Assembly: GCA_036405815.1 (NCBI GenBank)
Contig: DASWWX010000065.1
Location: 87,154 to 151,153, forward strand
Length of the DNA: 64,000 nt
Direction of reading: 5' to 3'
Source: Solimonas sp036405815
Lineage (GTDB): Bacteria > Pseudomonadota > Gammaproteobacteria > Nevskiales > Nevskiaceae
Shown here: positions 23,901 to 32,857 of the stretch, in pieces
How the letters are laid out: every line of letters starts with the position of its first letter
Numbering within the stretch: the first letter of the stretch is position 1
Program-made: the position numbers and the translations under genes
The notes under the pieces: model-generated
Database searches by the model: none
The model's input: only the letters and a program-made list of their open reading frames with translations
Told to the model about the DNA's origin: nothing

Positions 23901-24906
23901 CGCGATCACGGGCACTGCGGTCACGGCCGACGATTTCCAGCCGGGCAAGCTCGACGCGCACCTGCGCCCGCGCCTGCAACTGGAAGACGCCCAGGGCGCG
24001 ATTCTCGGCCGCGGCGCCACACTCGCCGAACTGCGTGGCCGCCATGCCGGCGCCGCGCGCGAAGCCCTGCACAGCGCCGCCGCGCAGGACGACACGCTCA
24101 AGCGCTGGTCGCGAGACGACGTCGGCGACTGGGACTTCGACGACCTGCCGGCGCACCTCGTGCTCGCCGGCGGCGCGCGCGCGTTCCCGGCGCTGAGCGC
24201 GGACGGCGACCGAATCCGGCTGCGCCTGTTCGAATCGGAAGCCGCGGCACGCCAGGCGCATCGCGCCGGCACGCGCGCGCTGCTGCTGGCGCGCCTGCCC
24301 GAGCGCACGCGCGACATCGCCAAGACAGTGCGCGCCAAGCTCGCGCTGCTGGTATCGGTCTTTGCGCTCGACCCTTCGGCCTTGGCCGACGACATCGCCG
24401 CGCGCAGCGCCGACGCGGTGCTGCTGGATGACGAACCGATCCGCACGCGCGCCGACTTCCAGGCCGCGCTGGAGCGGCGCGGCGCCTTCAGCATGGATGC
24501 GCAGAAGCGACTCGACGACATCGTCACCTGGCTGACGCAGGCGCGCGAAATCCGCGCCCGCCTGAAAGTCGCCCACGGCCGCTGGCCGGGCTCGGCCGCC
24601 GACATGCAGCAGCAGCTCGACACCCTGTTTGGCCCCGGCTTCGTCGCCGCAATTCCGGAGACCCACTGGCGCCGCGTCGTGCTGTACCTGCGCGCGCTCC
24701 ACATCCGGCTGGAGCGCCTGGCCAACAAACCGGTGCGCGACGAGGACCTGACGAAGCAGGTCGCTCCCCTGGCGGCGCGTCTGCCGCAGCCCTTCCATGC
24801 CGCGCGCTGGCCCCTGGAGGAATGGCGTATCGCCTTGTTTGCACAGGAATTGAAGGCGATCGACGGCCCGACTGCCGCCAAGATTGAGGCCGCGCTCAAG
24901 GTCTGA
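20965..24906 (+). CDS. hrpA: ATP-dependent RNA helicase HrpA
   Basis: DEAH-box helicase of 1313 residues, close to E. coli HrpA in length, which acts in RNA processing and rescue of stalled ribosomes. Motif I GETGSGKT lies at residues 95-102, DEAH at 192-195, SAT in VTSATLDP, and the HELICc motif QRAGRCGR at about 384-391. A long C-terminal HrpA-specific region (DUF3418) follows. Starts at GTG. Unusually, about 37 residues of Pro/Ala/Lys-rich sequence interrupt the winged-helix region at about residues 498-534, where other HrpA proteins run straight through. Confidence 0.97.
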   Translation: MKPSLAPLRAQFTAIQNQLLCRDADRLGNLLARANPDRFDRARFEQDVAQALLRAENRSRLKPATIRYPDELPVVQARDELLAAIRDHQVIVVCGETGSGKTTQLPKLCLELGRGTRGLIGHTQPRRLAARSVANRIASELDTRLGELVGYETRFDRRVSERSLVKLMTDGILLAELGRDRLLTAYDTIIIDEAHERSLNIDFLLGWLRRILPQRPDLKVIVTSATLDPERLSRHFNDAPILHVSGRTYPVEVRYRPAGNGDLEDAVADAVDQLWRPVPRGDILVFLPGEREIRDCARLLEGRFPRAEVLPLYSRLAAQAQDKVFSPGRAPRIVLATNVAETSITVPGIHYVIDSGTARLNRYAPRTGVQQLQIEPVSQAAANQRAGRCGRIAAGTCLRLYAEDDFAARPPFTDPEIKRANLAGVILQMAALGLGDIDDFPWVDAPDGRHVAEAWRVLQTLGAFDDFNRLTPLGRELARLPLDPRIARIALAGRERLPKARPDTARLDTAPNAEPQSPAAKQPKAESAARGGSSLVVADAVCVLAAALSVQDPHEVPADAQDAARQKHAAWRHPRSDYLSLLQLWQRWRDWSAESSNRQLRRICRDHYVSFLRMEEWEAVYRQIRDLLDLREDVPPYRPEDLDALYAPLHQCLLAGLIDHIGQKLPEKNEYQGPRGRRFRIHPGSALSKKSPPWVMSAQLAQTSQLFARTNAAVDVEWLERVGAHLVKRTLLHPEWNVERGEVGATEHISLLGMPLATRTRHYGSSHPQEAREIFIREALIKGRMQRKPAFLEQNLRTVAEIEDKENRLRRPDLLADEAHFFAWYDARLPADICTAAALKAWLHAGARNPKLAPHPSALAMQEADALRPGARTDISDLFPDHLDLGHVRIPLSYTHDPGAEHDGVTFHIPLAHAHTLPEAPFDWLVPGLRTAKIEALIRTLPQPLRRAATPAAEYAAAVSARIADGEGELLARVVDALRAITGTAVTADDFQPGKLDAHLRPRLQLEDAQGAILGRGATLAELRGRHAGAAREALHSAAAQDDTLKRWSRDDVGDWDFDDLPAHLVLAGGARAFPALSADGDRIRLRLFESEAAARQAHRAGTRALLLARLPERTRDIAKTVRAKLALLVSVFALDPSALADDIAARSADAVLLDDEPIRTRADFQAALERRGAFSMDAQKRLDDIVTWLTQAREIRARLKVAHGRWPGSAADMQQQLDTLFGPGFVAAIPETHWRRVVLYLRALHIRLERLANKPVRDEDLTKQVAPLAARLPQPFHAARWPLEEWRIALFAQELKAIDGPTAAKIEAALKV

Positions 24907-24967
24907 GCCGCTGGCCGCGCATGATCCATGCGCATAGAATGTGCGCCTGCCGCATCCGGAGTCCCGC

Positions 24968-25207
24968 ATGTCCCGCACCGCCTCGACGGCGCGCCGCAGC
25001 CTCAACCTCAGCATCCCCGAGGATCTGATCGAGGAGGCCCGTCGGCTCAAGCTCAATCTCTCGCGCTTCCTCGAAGACAAGCTCAGCGAAACGCTGCGTG
25101 CCGAACGCGCGAAGCGCTGGCAGGAAGAGAACAAGGAAGCGATCGAGACCTATAACGAATTCCTGCGTCGCAACGGCATGTGGAGCGACGGCGTGCGGAA
25201 ATTCTGA
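24968..25207 (+). CDS. ccdA: CcdA-family antitoxin
   Basis: A 79-residue antitoxin. The N-terminal ribbon-helix-helix DNA-binding domain (RRSLNLSIPEDLIEEARRLK) would bind the operator of its own operon. The C-terminal tail (RAKRWQEENKEAIETYNEFL ... GMWSDGVRKF) is the disordered CcdB-binding segment, with the characteristic ENKEAI and G-x-W/F-SD patterns. GGAG sits 6 nt before the ATG. The stop overlaps the ccdB start, as expected for coupled antitoxin-toxin synthesis. Confidence 0.92.
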   Translation: MSRTASTARRSLNLSIPEDLIEEARRLKLNLSRFLEDKLSETLRAERAKRWQEENKEAIETYNEFLRRNGMWSDGVRKF

Positions 25208-25518
25208 TGACGCAGTTCTGCCTCTATCGCAATCGCGGGCCGGACCCCGCGCGGGCCCCCTACCTGCTGGACCTGCAGGCCGACACACTCAGTGTGCTGG
25301 AGGGCCGCGTGGTCGCGCCGCTGCGGCCGGTGGCGCTGATGCCGGGCGAGCTTCGCGCCCTGCACCCGCGCGTGACGATCGACGACGAAGCCTACTTCGT
25401 ATCGATGGGCGAACTTGCCGGCGTGCCGGGCACGATGATCGGCCCGCAGGTCGCCGATCTCCGGCAGCGCCGTGGCGACTTCATCGCCGCACTCGATCTT
25501 CTTTTCACCGGATACTGA
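25207..25518 (+). CDS. ccdB: CcdB-family gyrase toxin
   Basis: A 103-residue toxin of the CcdB fold, which poisons DNA gyrase (GyrA) when free of CcdA. Conserved elements are the start TQFCLYRN, PYLLDLQAD, VVAPLRPV and the C-terminal IGPQVADLRQRRGDFIAALDLLF. The terminal three residues, which in F-plasmid CcdB are the W-G-I needed for killing, are here T-G-Y. It starts inside the ccdA stop and ends 3 nt before pyrF. Confidence 0.92.
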   Translation: MTQFCLYRNRGPDPARAPYLLDLQADTLSVLEGRVVAPLRPVALMPGELRALHPRVTIDDEAYFVSMGELAGVPGTMIGPQVADLRQRRGDFIAALDLLFTGY

Positions 25519-25521
25519 AAC

Positions 25522-26235
25522 GTGAACCGCATCCCCGCTCACGACCGCCTGATCGCCGCACTCGACGTGCCCACCGCCGACGAGGCGCGCGCGCTCGTCA
25601 TCCGCCTCGGCGACGCCGTGACCTTCTACAAGATCGGCATGGAGCTGTGCATGGCGCCCGGCTTCTTCGAGCTGCTGGCCTGGCTCAAGGCGCAGGACAA
25701 GAAGGTCTTCGTCGATCTGAAGTTCTTCGATATTCCCGAAACCGTCGCGCGCGCGGTGAAGAATCTGTCCGAACGCGGCGCCGACCTGTGCACGATCCAC
25801 GGCAACCAGTCGATCATGGAAGCCGCGGCCAAGGCCAAGAGCGGCCACACGCGCGTGCTCGCCGTGACCGCACTGACCAGCCTCGACCAGGGCGATCTGA
25901 ACGACCTCGGCTTCCAGTGCGAGATCGCGGATCTGGTGCTGTCGCGCGCACGTCGCGCGCTGGCCGCCGGCTGCGATGGCGTCGTCTCCTCGGGCCTGGA
26001 AGTCGAACGCCTGCGCCGCGAAGCGCCGAAGGAACTGATCTGCGTGACGCCCGGCATCCGCCCGGTGGAGAACCGCGTCGACGCCGACCAGAAGCGCATC
26101 ATGACCCCGGCGGCGGCGATCCGCGCCGGTGCCGACTATCTCGTCGTCGGCCGACCGATCCGCGACGCCGCTGACCCGCATGCGATGGCACAGGCGATCC
26201 AGGCCGAGATCGCCGCCGCCGTGACGACCGCCTGA
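25522..26235 (+). CDS. pyrF: Orotidine 5'-phosphate decarboxylase
   Basis: Final step of UMP synthesis (237 residues, TIM barrel). The active-site segment VFVDLKFFDIPETV contains the catalytic Asp-Lys-Asp array. Substrate phosphate is bound by the GIRP and VVGRPI regions near the C-terminus. It starts with GTG 3 nt after ccdB and has no separate promoter visible, so it may be co-transcribed with the toxin-antitoxin pair or read from within it. Confidence 0.97.
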   Translation: MNRIPAHDRLIAALDVPTADEARALVIRLGDAVTFYKIGMELCMAPGFFELLAWLKAQDKKVFVDLKFFDIPETVARAVKNLSERGADLCTIHGNQSIMEAAAKAKSGHTRVLAVTALTSLDQGDLNDLGFQCEIADLVLSRARRALAAGCDGVVSSGLEVERLRREAPKELICVTPGIRPVENRVDADQKRIMTPAAAIRAGADYLVVGRPIRDAADPHAMAQAIQAEIAAAVTTA

Positions 26236-26289
26236 CGCGTCGCCCGATTCAGGCCCGCTTCACCCAGCCCCATTACCGTTCCCGTTCTT

Positions 26290-27354
26290 ATGCGCATCCT
26301 CGACAACGACCGCTTCCTTCGCGCCCTGCGCCGCCAACCGGTCGATCGCACACCGGTCTGGATGATGCGGCAGGCCGGTCGTTATCTGCCGGAGTACCGC
26401 GCCTCGCGCGCCAAGGCGGGCGACTTCCTCAGCCTGTGCCGCAACGCGGAGCTGTGCTGCGAGGTCACGCTGCAGCCGCTGGACCGTTATGCGCTGGACA
26501 CCGCGATCCTGTTCTCCGACATCCTCACGGTGCCGGATGCGATGGGCCTGGGCCTGCGCTTCGTCGAAGGCGAAGGCCCGGTGTTCGACCGCCCGGTGCG
26601 CGACGCGCGCGCGATCGAGGCGCTGCCGATCCCCGATCCCGAAGGCGAACTGCGCTACGTGATGGACGCGGTGCGCACGATCCGCGCTGCCCTCGGTACG
26701 CGGCTGCCGCTGATCGGCTTCGCCGGCAGCCCGTGGACGCTGGCGACCTATATGGTCGAAGGCAGCGGCGGCTCCGACTTCATGCGCATCAAGCGCATGG
26801 CCTACGACCAACCCGAACTGCTCGACAGCCTGCTCGCCAAGCTCACCGCCGCCACCAGCCTGTATCTGGAAGCGCAGATCCGCGCCGGCGCCGACGTGGC
26901 GATGGTGTTCGACACCTGGGGCGGCGTGCTGGCGCCGCACGACTACGCACGCTTCTCTCTGGAGTCGATGGCCAAGATCGTGCGCCACCTCAAACAGGTC
27001 AGCCCCGACACGCCGGTGATCCTGTTCACCAAGAACGGCGGCCAGCAGCTCGAACTGATGGCCGAAACCGGCTGCGACGCGCTCGGCCTGGACTGGACCA
27101 CGGAACTTGGCACAGCGCGCGCGCGCGTCGGCAACCGTGTCGCACTGCAAGGCAATCTCGACCCGATGGTGCTGCTGGCGCAACCGCCGCGCATCGAATC
27201 GGCCGTGGCGCGCGTATTGGAGAGTTACGGCGCCGGGCCGGGGCATGTGTTCAACCTCGGCCACGGCATCCTGCAGCAGACGCCGCCGGAACACGCGGCG
27301 GCGATGATCAAGGCGGTGCACGCGTTGAGCCCGGCGTATCACGCCGTGCGCTAG
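26290..27354 (+). CDS. hemE: Uroporphyrinogen decarboxylase
   Basis: Converts uroporphyrinogen III to coproporphyrinogen III in haem synthesis (354 residues). The family signature PVWMMRQAGRYLPEYR is near residue 25, and the catalytic aspartate region ILFSDILTVPDAMG, GFAGSPWTLATYMVEG and NLGHGILQQTPPEH are all present. It lies 54 nt after pyrF. Confidence 0.97.
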   Translation: MRILDNDRFLRALRRQPVDRTPVWMMRQAGRYLPEYRASRAKAGDFLSLCRNAELCCEVTLQPLDRYALDTAILFSDILTVPDAMGLGLRFVEGEGPVFDRPVRDARAIEALPIPDPEGELRYVMDAVRTIRAALGTRLPLIGFAGSPWTLATYMVEGSGGSDFMRIKRMAYDQPELLDSLLAKLTAATSLYLEAQIRAGADVAMVFDTWGGVLAPHDYARFSLESMAKIVRHLKQVSPDTPVILFTKNGGQQLELMAETGCDALGLDWTTELGTARARVGNRVALQGNLDPMVLLAQPPRIESAVARVLESYGAGPGHVFNLGHGILQQTPPEHAAAMIKAVHALSPAYHAVR

Positions 27355-27387
27355 CGCCGCCAAAAGATTTAAGGAGAGGTACAAGCC

Positions 27388-28317
27388 ATGTTCTCGGTGA
27401 TCTTCCCCCCCGTCGTCGTCGGCGCGATCACGTTCGTGGCGCTATTCGCCTCGATGACGGCGCACTTCCTGCTGATCCTGCCGGGCGCGCTGCTGAAGCT
27501 GATTCCGCACGAGCCGCTGCGTCGCCGCTGCAGCCACTACTGCATCTGGATCGCGCAGAACTGGGCCACCAACAACCGGCTGCTGTTCCGCCTGTTGCAC
27601 GCCGTGCAGTGGGACATCCAGTTCCGCACGCGCGTGGAGCCCGGCCGCAACTACCTGCTGATCGCCAACCACCAGTCGTGGATGGACATCATGCTGCTGT
27701 TCGACATCTTCACCGGCCGCGTGCCGTTCCTGCGCTTCTTCCTCAAGCAGGAGCTCAAGTACGTACCGATGATCGGCCAGGCCTGCTGGGCGATGGACTT
27801 CCCGTTCATGAAGCGCCACTCGCGCGAGGCGGTCGCCGCCAACCCGGCGCTCGCGCACGACGACCTGGAAACCACGCGACAGGCCTGCGCGCTCTACAAG
27901 ACCGAGCCGGTCACGGTCGTGAATTTCCTCGAAGGCACGCGCTTTACCGAAACCAAGCGCGTGCAGAACCAGTCGCCGTACCGGCATCTGCTGCGACCCA
28001 AGGCCGGCGGCGCCAGCTTCACGCTCAACGCGATGGGCGACCAGTTCGCCGGCATCATCGACGTCACCATCGCCTATCGACCGACCGACAAGCCGCTGAT
28101 GTGGAGCTTCTGCTGCGGCGAGCAGGACACGCTCGCGGTGCACGTCGACGTGCTGCCGATTCCGCAGGAGTTGATGGTCGGCGACTACGAGAGCGATCCG
28201 GAATTCCGCGCGCGGTTCCAGAGCTGGGTCAACGGCATCTGGGCGCGCAAGGACGCGCGCCTGGAGCGCATGCTCAATACGCGGCCGGCGGCACAGGCAC
28301 GACCAGCACACTCTTGA
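27388..28317 (+). CDS. yihG: Lysophospholipid acyltransferase (YihG type, PlsC fold)
   Basis: A 309-residue inner-membrane acyltransferase. An N-terminal membrane helix is followed by the NHxxxxD catalytic box (NHQSWMD), an FPFMKR region and the VNFLEGTRFT motif that contacts the glycerol phosphate. These match 1-acyl-glycerol-3-phosphate acyltransferases of the YihG/PlsC group, which tune phospholipid acyl chains. A strong AAGGAGAGG site precedes the ATG by 8 nt. It converges on dnaE2 with only 5 nt between the stop codons. Confidence 0.9.
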   Translation: MFSVIFPPVVVGAITFVALFASMTAHFLLILPGALLKLIPHEPLRRRCSHYCIWIAQNWATNNRLLFRLLHAVQWDIQFRTRVEPGRNYLLIANHQSWMDIMLLFDIFTGRVPFLRFFLKQELKYVPMIGQACWAMDFPFMKRHSREAVAANPALAHDDLETTRQACALYKTEPVTVVNFLEGTRFTETKRVQNQSPYRHLLRPKAGGASFTLNAMGDQFAGIIDVTIAYRPTDKPLMWSFCCGEQDTLAVHVDVLPIPQELMVGDYESDPEFRARFQSWVNGIWARKDARLERMLNTRPAAQARPAHS

Positions 28318-28322
28318 GTGTG
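28307..28322. terminator. Hairpin spanning the convergent yihG end
   Basis: CACACTC-TT-GAGTGTG, a 7-bp stem that includes the yihG stop codon and directly abuts the dnaE2 stop. Being symmetric it could act on both transcripts, but the stem is short and the loop very tight. Confidence 0.35.
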
Positions 28323-31300
28323 TTAGCGGAAATCCCGAGACAGATTCGGCAATTCCCCGACCCAGTGCGAGCGCTCGTGGAACCGCTCCGCGACCACGTG
28401 CGTGACCTCGTGCTGGCGCTGCAATAGCCCCTGCACGATCAGGAACTGCCCGCCGACGATCGCCTCGCGCTCGGCCTCTATCAGCTGCGGCCGGATGATC
28501 AGATTGACGATGCCGGTGTCGTCTTCGAGTGTCATGAACATCGTGCCCTGTGCCGAGCCGGGGCGCTGACGGAACATGACGATGCCAGCGACGCGCACAC
28601 GCCGGCCATCCGCCACCTGCGGCAGATCGCCGTTGGCGGTCACGCGCGCGCGGTGCAGCCGGTGCCGCAGCAAGGCGACCGGATGGCGGCGCAAGGTCAG
28701 GCCGGTGCTCTGATAGTCGGCGAGGATGTCTTCGCCCTCGTGCGGGGCAGACAGCGTGGCCGGATCGTCGGGCGGCGGCGCCTGTTCGAGCAGGCCATCG
28801 AGTTTCTCCCAACCCTTGCTCTGCCAACGCGCCTGGAAGCGATGGCCGGTCAGCGGCAGCAGGGCATCGGCGGCAGCAAGCGTATCGAGTTCGCGCCGGG
28901 AGAGCTGTGCGCGTTGTGCGAGATCGTCGATGTTGTCGTAAGCGCGCGCAGCGCGCGTCTGTTCGATGCGCCGCGCCGCCGCCTCATTGAAACCGGCGAC
29001 CAGGCGTAGCCCCAGCCGGATCGCCGCCTTGTTATTCGCATCCCGTTCCAGACGGCAATCCCAGTGGCTGCGTTGCACATCAATGGGATGCACGGCCACA
29101 CCCATGCGCTGCGCCTCGGCAATCAGCATCGACGGCGGATAGAAGCCCATCGGATAGGCGTTAACCAGACCCGCGATGAAGGCGGCCGGATATTCGCACT
29201 TCATGCGCGCCGAGATGTAAGCCAATAGCGCGAAGCTCGCGGCGTGACTCTCGGGAAAGCCGTAGGAGCCGAAGCCGAGAATTTGTTTGTAGATACGATC
29301 TGCGAACTCGGCGGGATACTTCCGCTGCGCCATACCGGCCTTGATCTTTTCTTCGTACTTCTCCAGGCCCCCTGAGCGCTTCCAGGCGGCCATCGAGCGA
29401 CGTAGGTGGTCTGCTTCTCCCGGTGTGAAGCCTGCCGCCGCCACGACCAGCTTCATCACCTGCTCCTGGAAGATCGGCACGCCATGCGTGCGGTCGAGAA
29501 TCTTCTCGACCTTCTCGTCCGGATAGGCCGGCTTGATGCCGGACATCCGGCTCTGCAGATAGGGATGCACCATGCCGCCCTGGATCGGGCCGGGCCGCAC
29601 GATCGCCACCTGCACGGTGATGTCATACAGATTTTTCGGCCGCAGGCGCGGCAGCATCGACATCTGCGCACGCGATTCGATCTGGAACACGCCGATCGTC
29701 TCGGCACGGCAGATCATCGCGTAGGTTTCCGGATGGCCGTCGGCAAAGCCGCGCAGTTCGAGCCGCGTGCCGTCGAACTCGCGTTGCAGATCGAAGCTGC
29801 GCCGCAGCGCGCTGAGCATGCCGAGGGCCAGCACGTCGACCTTGAGCAAGCCCAGCGATTCGAGATCGTCCTTGTCCCACTGGATGATCGTGCGGTCCGC
29901 CATCGCCGCGTTCTCCACCGGCACGAGTTGCGACAGCGGCTCATCGGAGATCACGAAACCGCCGACATGCTGAGACAGGTGTCGTGGAAAGCCTTTCAGC
30001 TGCCCGGCCAGTTGCAGCCAGAGTTTCGTCTTGGTCGATTCGGGATCGACGCCGACGGCGCGCAGGCGCTCCGGCAGATCGCCGCTGCGATCCCACCAGG
30101 CCAGCGACTTGGCGACCCGCTCGATGACCTCCTCACCCACCGCCAGCGCGCGACCCACATCGCGCAGCGACGAACGTGATCGGTAACAGATGACCGTGGC
30201 GGCGATGGCGGCGCGGTGACGACCGTACTTGTTGTAGACGTACTGGATGATCTCTTCGCGCCGCTCGTGCTCGAAGTCGACGTCGATGTCCGGCGCCTCA
30301 TTCCGCTCGATCGATATGAATCGCTCGAACAGCAGATCGTTGAACTCGGGATCCACCTCCGTGATGCCGAGCACATAGCAGACGACGGAATTCGCGGCGC
30401 TGCCGCGGCCCTGGCACAGGATGCTGCGCCGCTTGGACTCCTGCACGATGTCGTAGACCGTGAGGAAAAAGGCTTCGTACTGCTTGGCGGCGATGATCTT
30501 GAGTTCCTTCTCCAGGGTGGGGCGGACTTTCTCCGGCACGCCCTGCGGCCATCGCTGCGGCGCATGGCGTTCCACCAGGTGTCGCAGATAGGCAGTCGGA
30601 TCGCTGAAGCCTGCGCCGAGAATCTCCCTCGGGTACTCGTACTTCAGTTCGTTGAGCCGGAAGCGGCAGCGCTCGGCGACCGTCAGCGTCTCACGCAGCA
30701 GTTCCGCGGGATAAAGCCGCGCCAGGATTTCAGGTGCGCGCAGATGCCGCTCGCCGTTGGCATAAAGATGCCGCCCGCTGCGCTCGACCGTCGTGTGATG
30801 CCGCAGCGCGGTCATCACGTCCTGCAGGGGGCGCCGCTCTGCGGCATGCATGTGCACATCGCCGCTGGCGACCAGCGGCACGCCGAAACGCTGGCTCAAT
30901 GTCTGCAGGCGCGCCAGCTTTTCGCGATCGTCGCCGTCACGATGCAATTCGACCGCAATCCACAAGCGCCCGGCATAGCGGTCGCGCAACCAGGCCAGTT
31001 CATCCCGTTCGTGCGCGCCACGCGGGATCCACAGCGCGCAAACATCGGGCAGCGCGGCATCGAACTCGGCACGCCCCAACCGGTATTCGCCTTTCTCCGC
31101 ATGGCGGCGACCTTGTGTGATGCGTTCGCAGATGTCGGCGTAGCCGCGCTGGCTTTCGGCCAGCAGCACGAGCTTTGGCCCATCGCGCAGCGTGAACTCG
31201 CTACCGATGATCAGCGGCCAGTCCAGGCGCCCGCGCTCCTTGAGCGCCTGATGCGCACGCACGACACCGGCCATCGAGCACTCGTCGGTGATCGCCAGAC

Positions 31301-31412
31301 CCCGATAGCCGATGTCCAGCGCGTGGTTCGCGAGTTCGTCCGGCTTGGAGGCGCCGCGCTGGAAACTGAAAGCGGACAGCGCGTGCAGCTCGACGTAATC
31401 GGGCGCTGTCAT
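28323..31412 (-). CDS. dnaE2: Error-prone DNA polymerase DnaE2/ImuC
   Basis: C-family polymerase of about 1029 residues that performs damage-induced mutagenic synthesis with ImuA and ImuB. The PHP domain starts at YVELHALSAFSFQRGAS. The palm has the catalytic acidic motif NEAPDIDVDFEHERREEI. The thumb/fingers region is typical, and a C-terminal OB fold (DDTGIVNLIIRP) ends the protein. I start at the ATG at 31412 (TAPDYVELH), 4 nt after the imuB stop; the open frame upstream of it is imuB antiphase. Last gene of lexA-imuA-imuB-dnaE2. Confidence 0.96.
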   Translation of the reverse strand: MTAPDYVELHALSAFSFQRGASKPDELANHALDIGYRGLAITDECSMAGVVRAHQALKERGRLDWPLIIGSEFTLRDGPKLVLLAESQRGYADICERITQGRRHAEKGEYRLGRAEFDAALPDVCALWIPRGAHERDELAWLRDRYAGRLWIAVELHRDGDDREKLARLQTLSQRFGVPLVASGDVHMHAAERRPLQDVMTALRHHTTVERSGRHLYANGERHLRAPEILARLYPAELLRETLTVAERCRFRLNELKYEYPREILGAGFSDPTAYLRHLVERHAPQRWPQGVPEKVRPTLEKELKIIAAKQYEAFFLTVYDIVQESKRRSILCQGRGSAANSVVCYVLGITEVDPEFNDLLFERFISIERNEAPDIDVDFEHERREEIIQYVYNKYGRHRAAIAATVICYRSRSSLRDVGRALAVGEEVIERVAKSLAWWDRSGDLPERLRAVGVDPESTKTKLWLQLAGQLKGFPRHLSQHVGGFVISDEPLSQLVPVENAAMADRTIIQWDKDDLESLGLLKVDVLALGMLSALRRSFDLQREFDGTRLELRGFADGHPETYAMICRAETIGVFQIESRAQMSMLPRLRPKNLYDITVQVAIVRPGPIQGGMVHPYLQSRMSGIKPAYPDEKVEKILDRTHGVPIFQEQVMKLVVAAAGFTPGEADHLRRSMAAWKRSGGLEKYEEKIKAGMAQRKYPAEFADRIYKQILGFGSYGFPESHAASFALLAYISARMKCEYPAAFIAGLVNAYPMGFYPPSMLIAEAQRMGVAVHPIDVQRSHWDCRLERDANNKAAIRLGLRLVAGFNEAAARRIEQTRAARAYDNIDDLAQRAQLSRRELDTLAAADALLPLTGHRFQARWQSKGWEKLDGLLEQAPPPDDPATLSAPHEGEDILADYQSTGLTLRRHPVALLRHRLHRARVTANGDLPQVADGRRVRVAGIVMFRQRPGSAQGTMFMTLEDDTGIVNLIIRPQLIEAEREAIVGGQFLIVQGLLQRQHEVTHVVAERFHERSHWVGELPNLSRDFR

Positions 31413-31416
31413 CGCC

Positions 31417-32847
31417 TCAACTCCACCAGCCGTGCAGATACCACTGCCCGGTTGCGCGGTCGCGGAACACCCAGGCCTCGGCCTGCGCGATACACGCACG
31501 GTAATAGTCACGCCGCACATCGGCACCGTCCCACCAGCCGCTGTCGATGCGCTCGACGTCCGACCCGCGCATCACCGGCGGCGACGGCAGGCGCTGCGGC
31601 TGCGGCAACAGCCACAGCGGTCGGCGCGCGGCTGCGCGTGCCGCGATGCTCTGCTGCACAGCGCCACGCTGCACAGCACGTTCGGGCCGATGATCTTCGT
31701 GCACGGCCGGCGTCCATAACGCCGCTTCGCCAAGGCGCGCGCTCAGGCGCTCCACGGTTTGCGTCCACTGCAGTTGCGCTTCTTCTTCCGAGGCGAACAG
31801 GCTTGCCTGGCCGGCGGCGGTGGGCGCCACGTCCTCGGCCTTCAACACCAGCGCGCGCACCGCGCCAGGCATCACGCCAGGCACAGCCTCCCGATTCAGA
31901 CGCTCGCGCAAGGCCTCGAACACGCGTGTGCCGTCGCGATGCGGTGACAGGAAACGCAGCCGGATCGCATGACGCCTCCGGTCCGCATGTTCGGATTCCA
32001 GAACCAGGCTCAGCACGCCGAGCTGCCGCGCGCGCAACCAACCCTGCAGCTCAAACGCCAGACGCCGCAGCGGAAACAGCAGGCCTTCGGCGCCTTCAAC
32101 CTCGGCGGCGAACTCGAAGCGACGACGGAAATGCGGCGGCGGCACGATCGGCCGGAACGGATCGGGCGCCGCGCCGCGCAGACGATCCAGCGCCAGCAAG
32201 CGCTCGGCACCGAAGCGCCGCGCAAAGCCCGTGCGCGGCAAGGCCCACAGATCGCCGAGGCGGCGCAACCCCATGCCGCGCAACGCATCGAGCACGGAAC
32301 CCGGCCATTGCAACGTGCCCACGGGCAGCCGCGACAGGCGCGACTGCAGTGCCGGCATTGCGTCCAGGAACTGCGCCGGCGCGTGGACCGCCAACAGTGC
32401 GGCCCCGCCCCGCGTCGGCGCGACCGCCCACTGCGCGTGTTGATGCAACTCGTCGAGATCGGCGTGCAGTTGCGAGAGCAGCGATTCGAGCCCGCCGAAC
32501 AGCCGCAGGCTGCTGCCGATCTCCAGCCAGATCAGCGCACGCGGGATGCGGCCGGTTTCGTCGAGATCCTCGACGGCGGCGGCGACGGGACTGCCGTAGC
32601 GGTACAGCAGATGCGCAAGGCTCTTGAGCATCGCGCGCTCGGCGCCAGGCTTGCGCATATGCGGGCACAGCTCGGCACGGATCGACAGCGCGGTGGCCAA
32701 TGCCATGCCCGCCGGCAGCGCGTCCCCGGGACCCGGCGTGATCAGCCAGCGCTGCGGACCGCGGCTGTCGGTGACAACATCGAGCGGATCGCGGAGACCC
32801 AGGGCCTCGGCGGGCAAGCGCGGGAAGTGCAGACACAGCCACCGCAT
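31417..32847 (-). CDS. imuB: DNA polymerase Y-family mutasome protein ImuB
   Basis: A 476-residue Y-family polymerase homologue thought to be catalytically inactive, acting as the hub that links DnaE2, ImuA and the beta clamp. The start RWLCLHFPRLPAEAL and the DLDETGRIPRALIWLEIGSSLRLFGG region are typical, and the usual catalytic acidic residues of active Y polymerases are not evident. A QASLF element in the C-terminal part resembles a clamp-binding motif. It starts 10 nt after imuA. Confidence 0.95.
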   Translation of the reverse strand: MRWLCLHFPRLPAEALGLRDPLDVVTDSRGPQRWLITPGPGDALPAGMALATALSIRAELCPHMRKPGAERAMLKSLAHLLYRYGSPVAAAVEDLDETGRIPRALIWLEIGSSLRLFGGLESLLSQLHADLDELHQHAQWAVAPTRGGAALLAVHAPAQFLDAMPALQSRLSRLPVGTLQWPGSVLDALRGMGLRRLGDLWALPRTGFARRFGAERLLALDRLRGAAPDPFRPIVPPPHFRRRFEFAAEVEGAEGLLFPLRRLAFELQGWLRARQLGVLSLVLESEHADRRRHAIRLRFLSPHRDGTRVFEALRERLNREAVPGVMPGAVRALVLKAEDVAPTAAGQASLFASEEEAQLQWTQTVERLSARLGEAALWTPAVHEDHRPERAVQRGAVQQSIAARAAARRPLWLLPQPQRLPSPPVMRGSDVERIDSGWWDGADVRRDYYRACIAQAEAWVFRDRATGQWYLHGWWS

Positions 32848-32857
32848 GCGCGCATCC

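Noticed and set aside
30216..32627. Long plus-strand open frame over dnaE2 and imuB
   Set aside because: Shadow of two well-identified minus-strand genes; no recognisable protein features.
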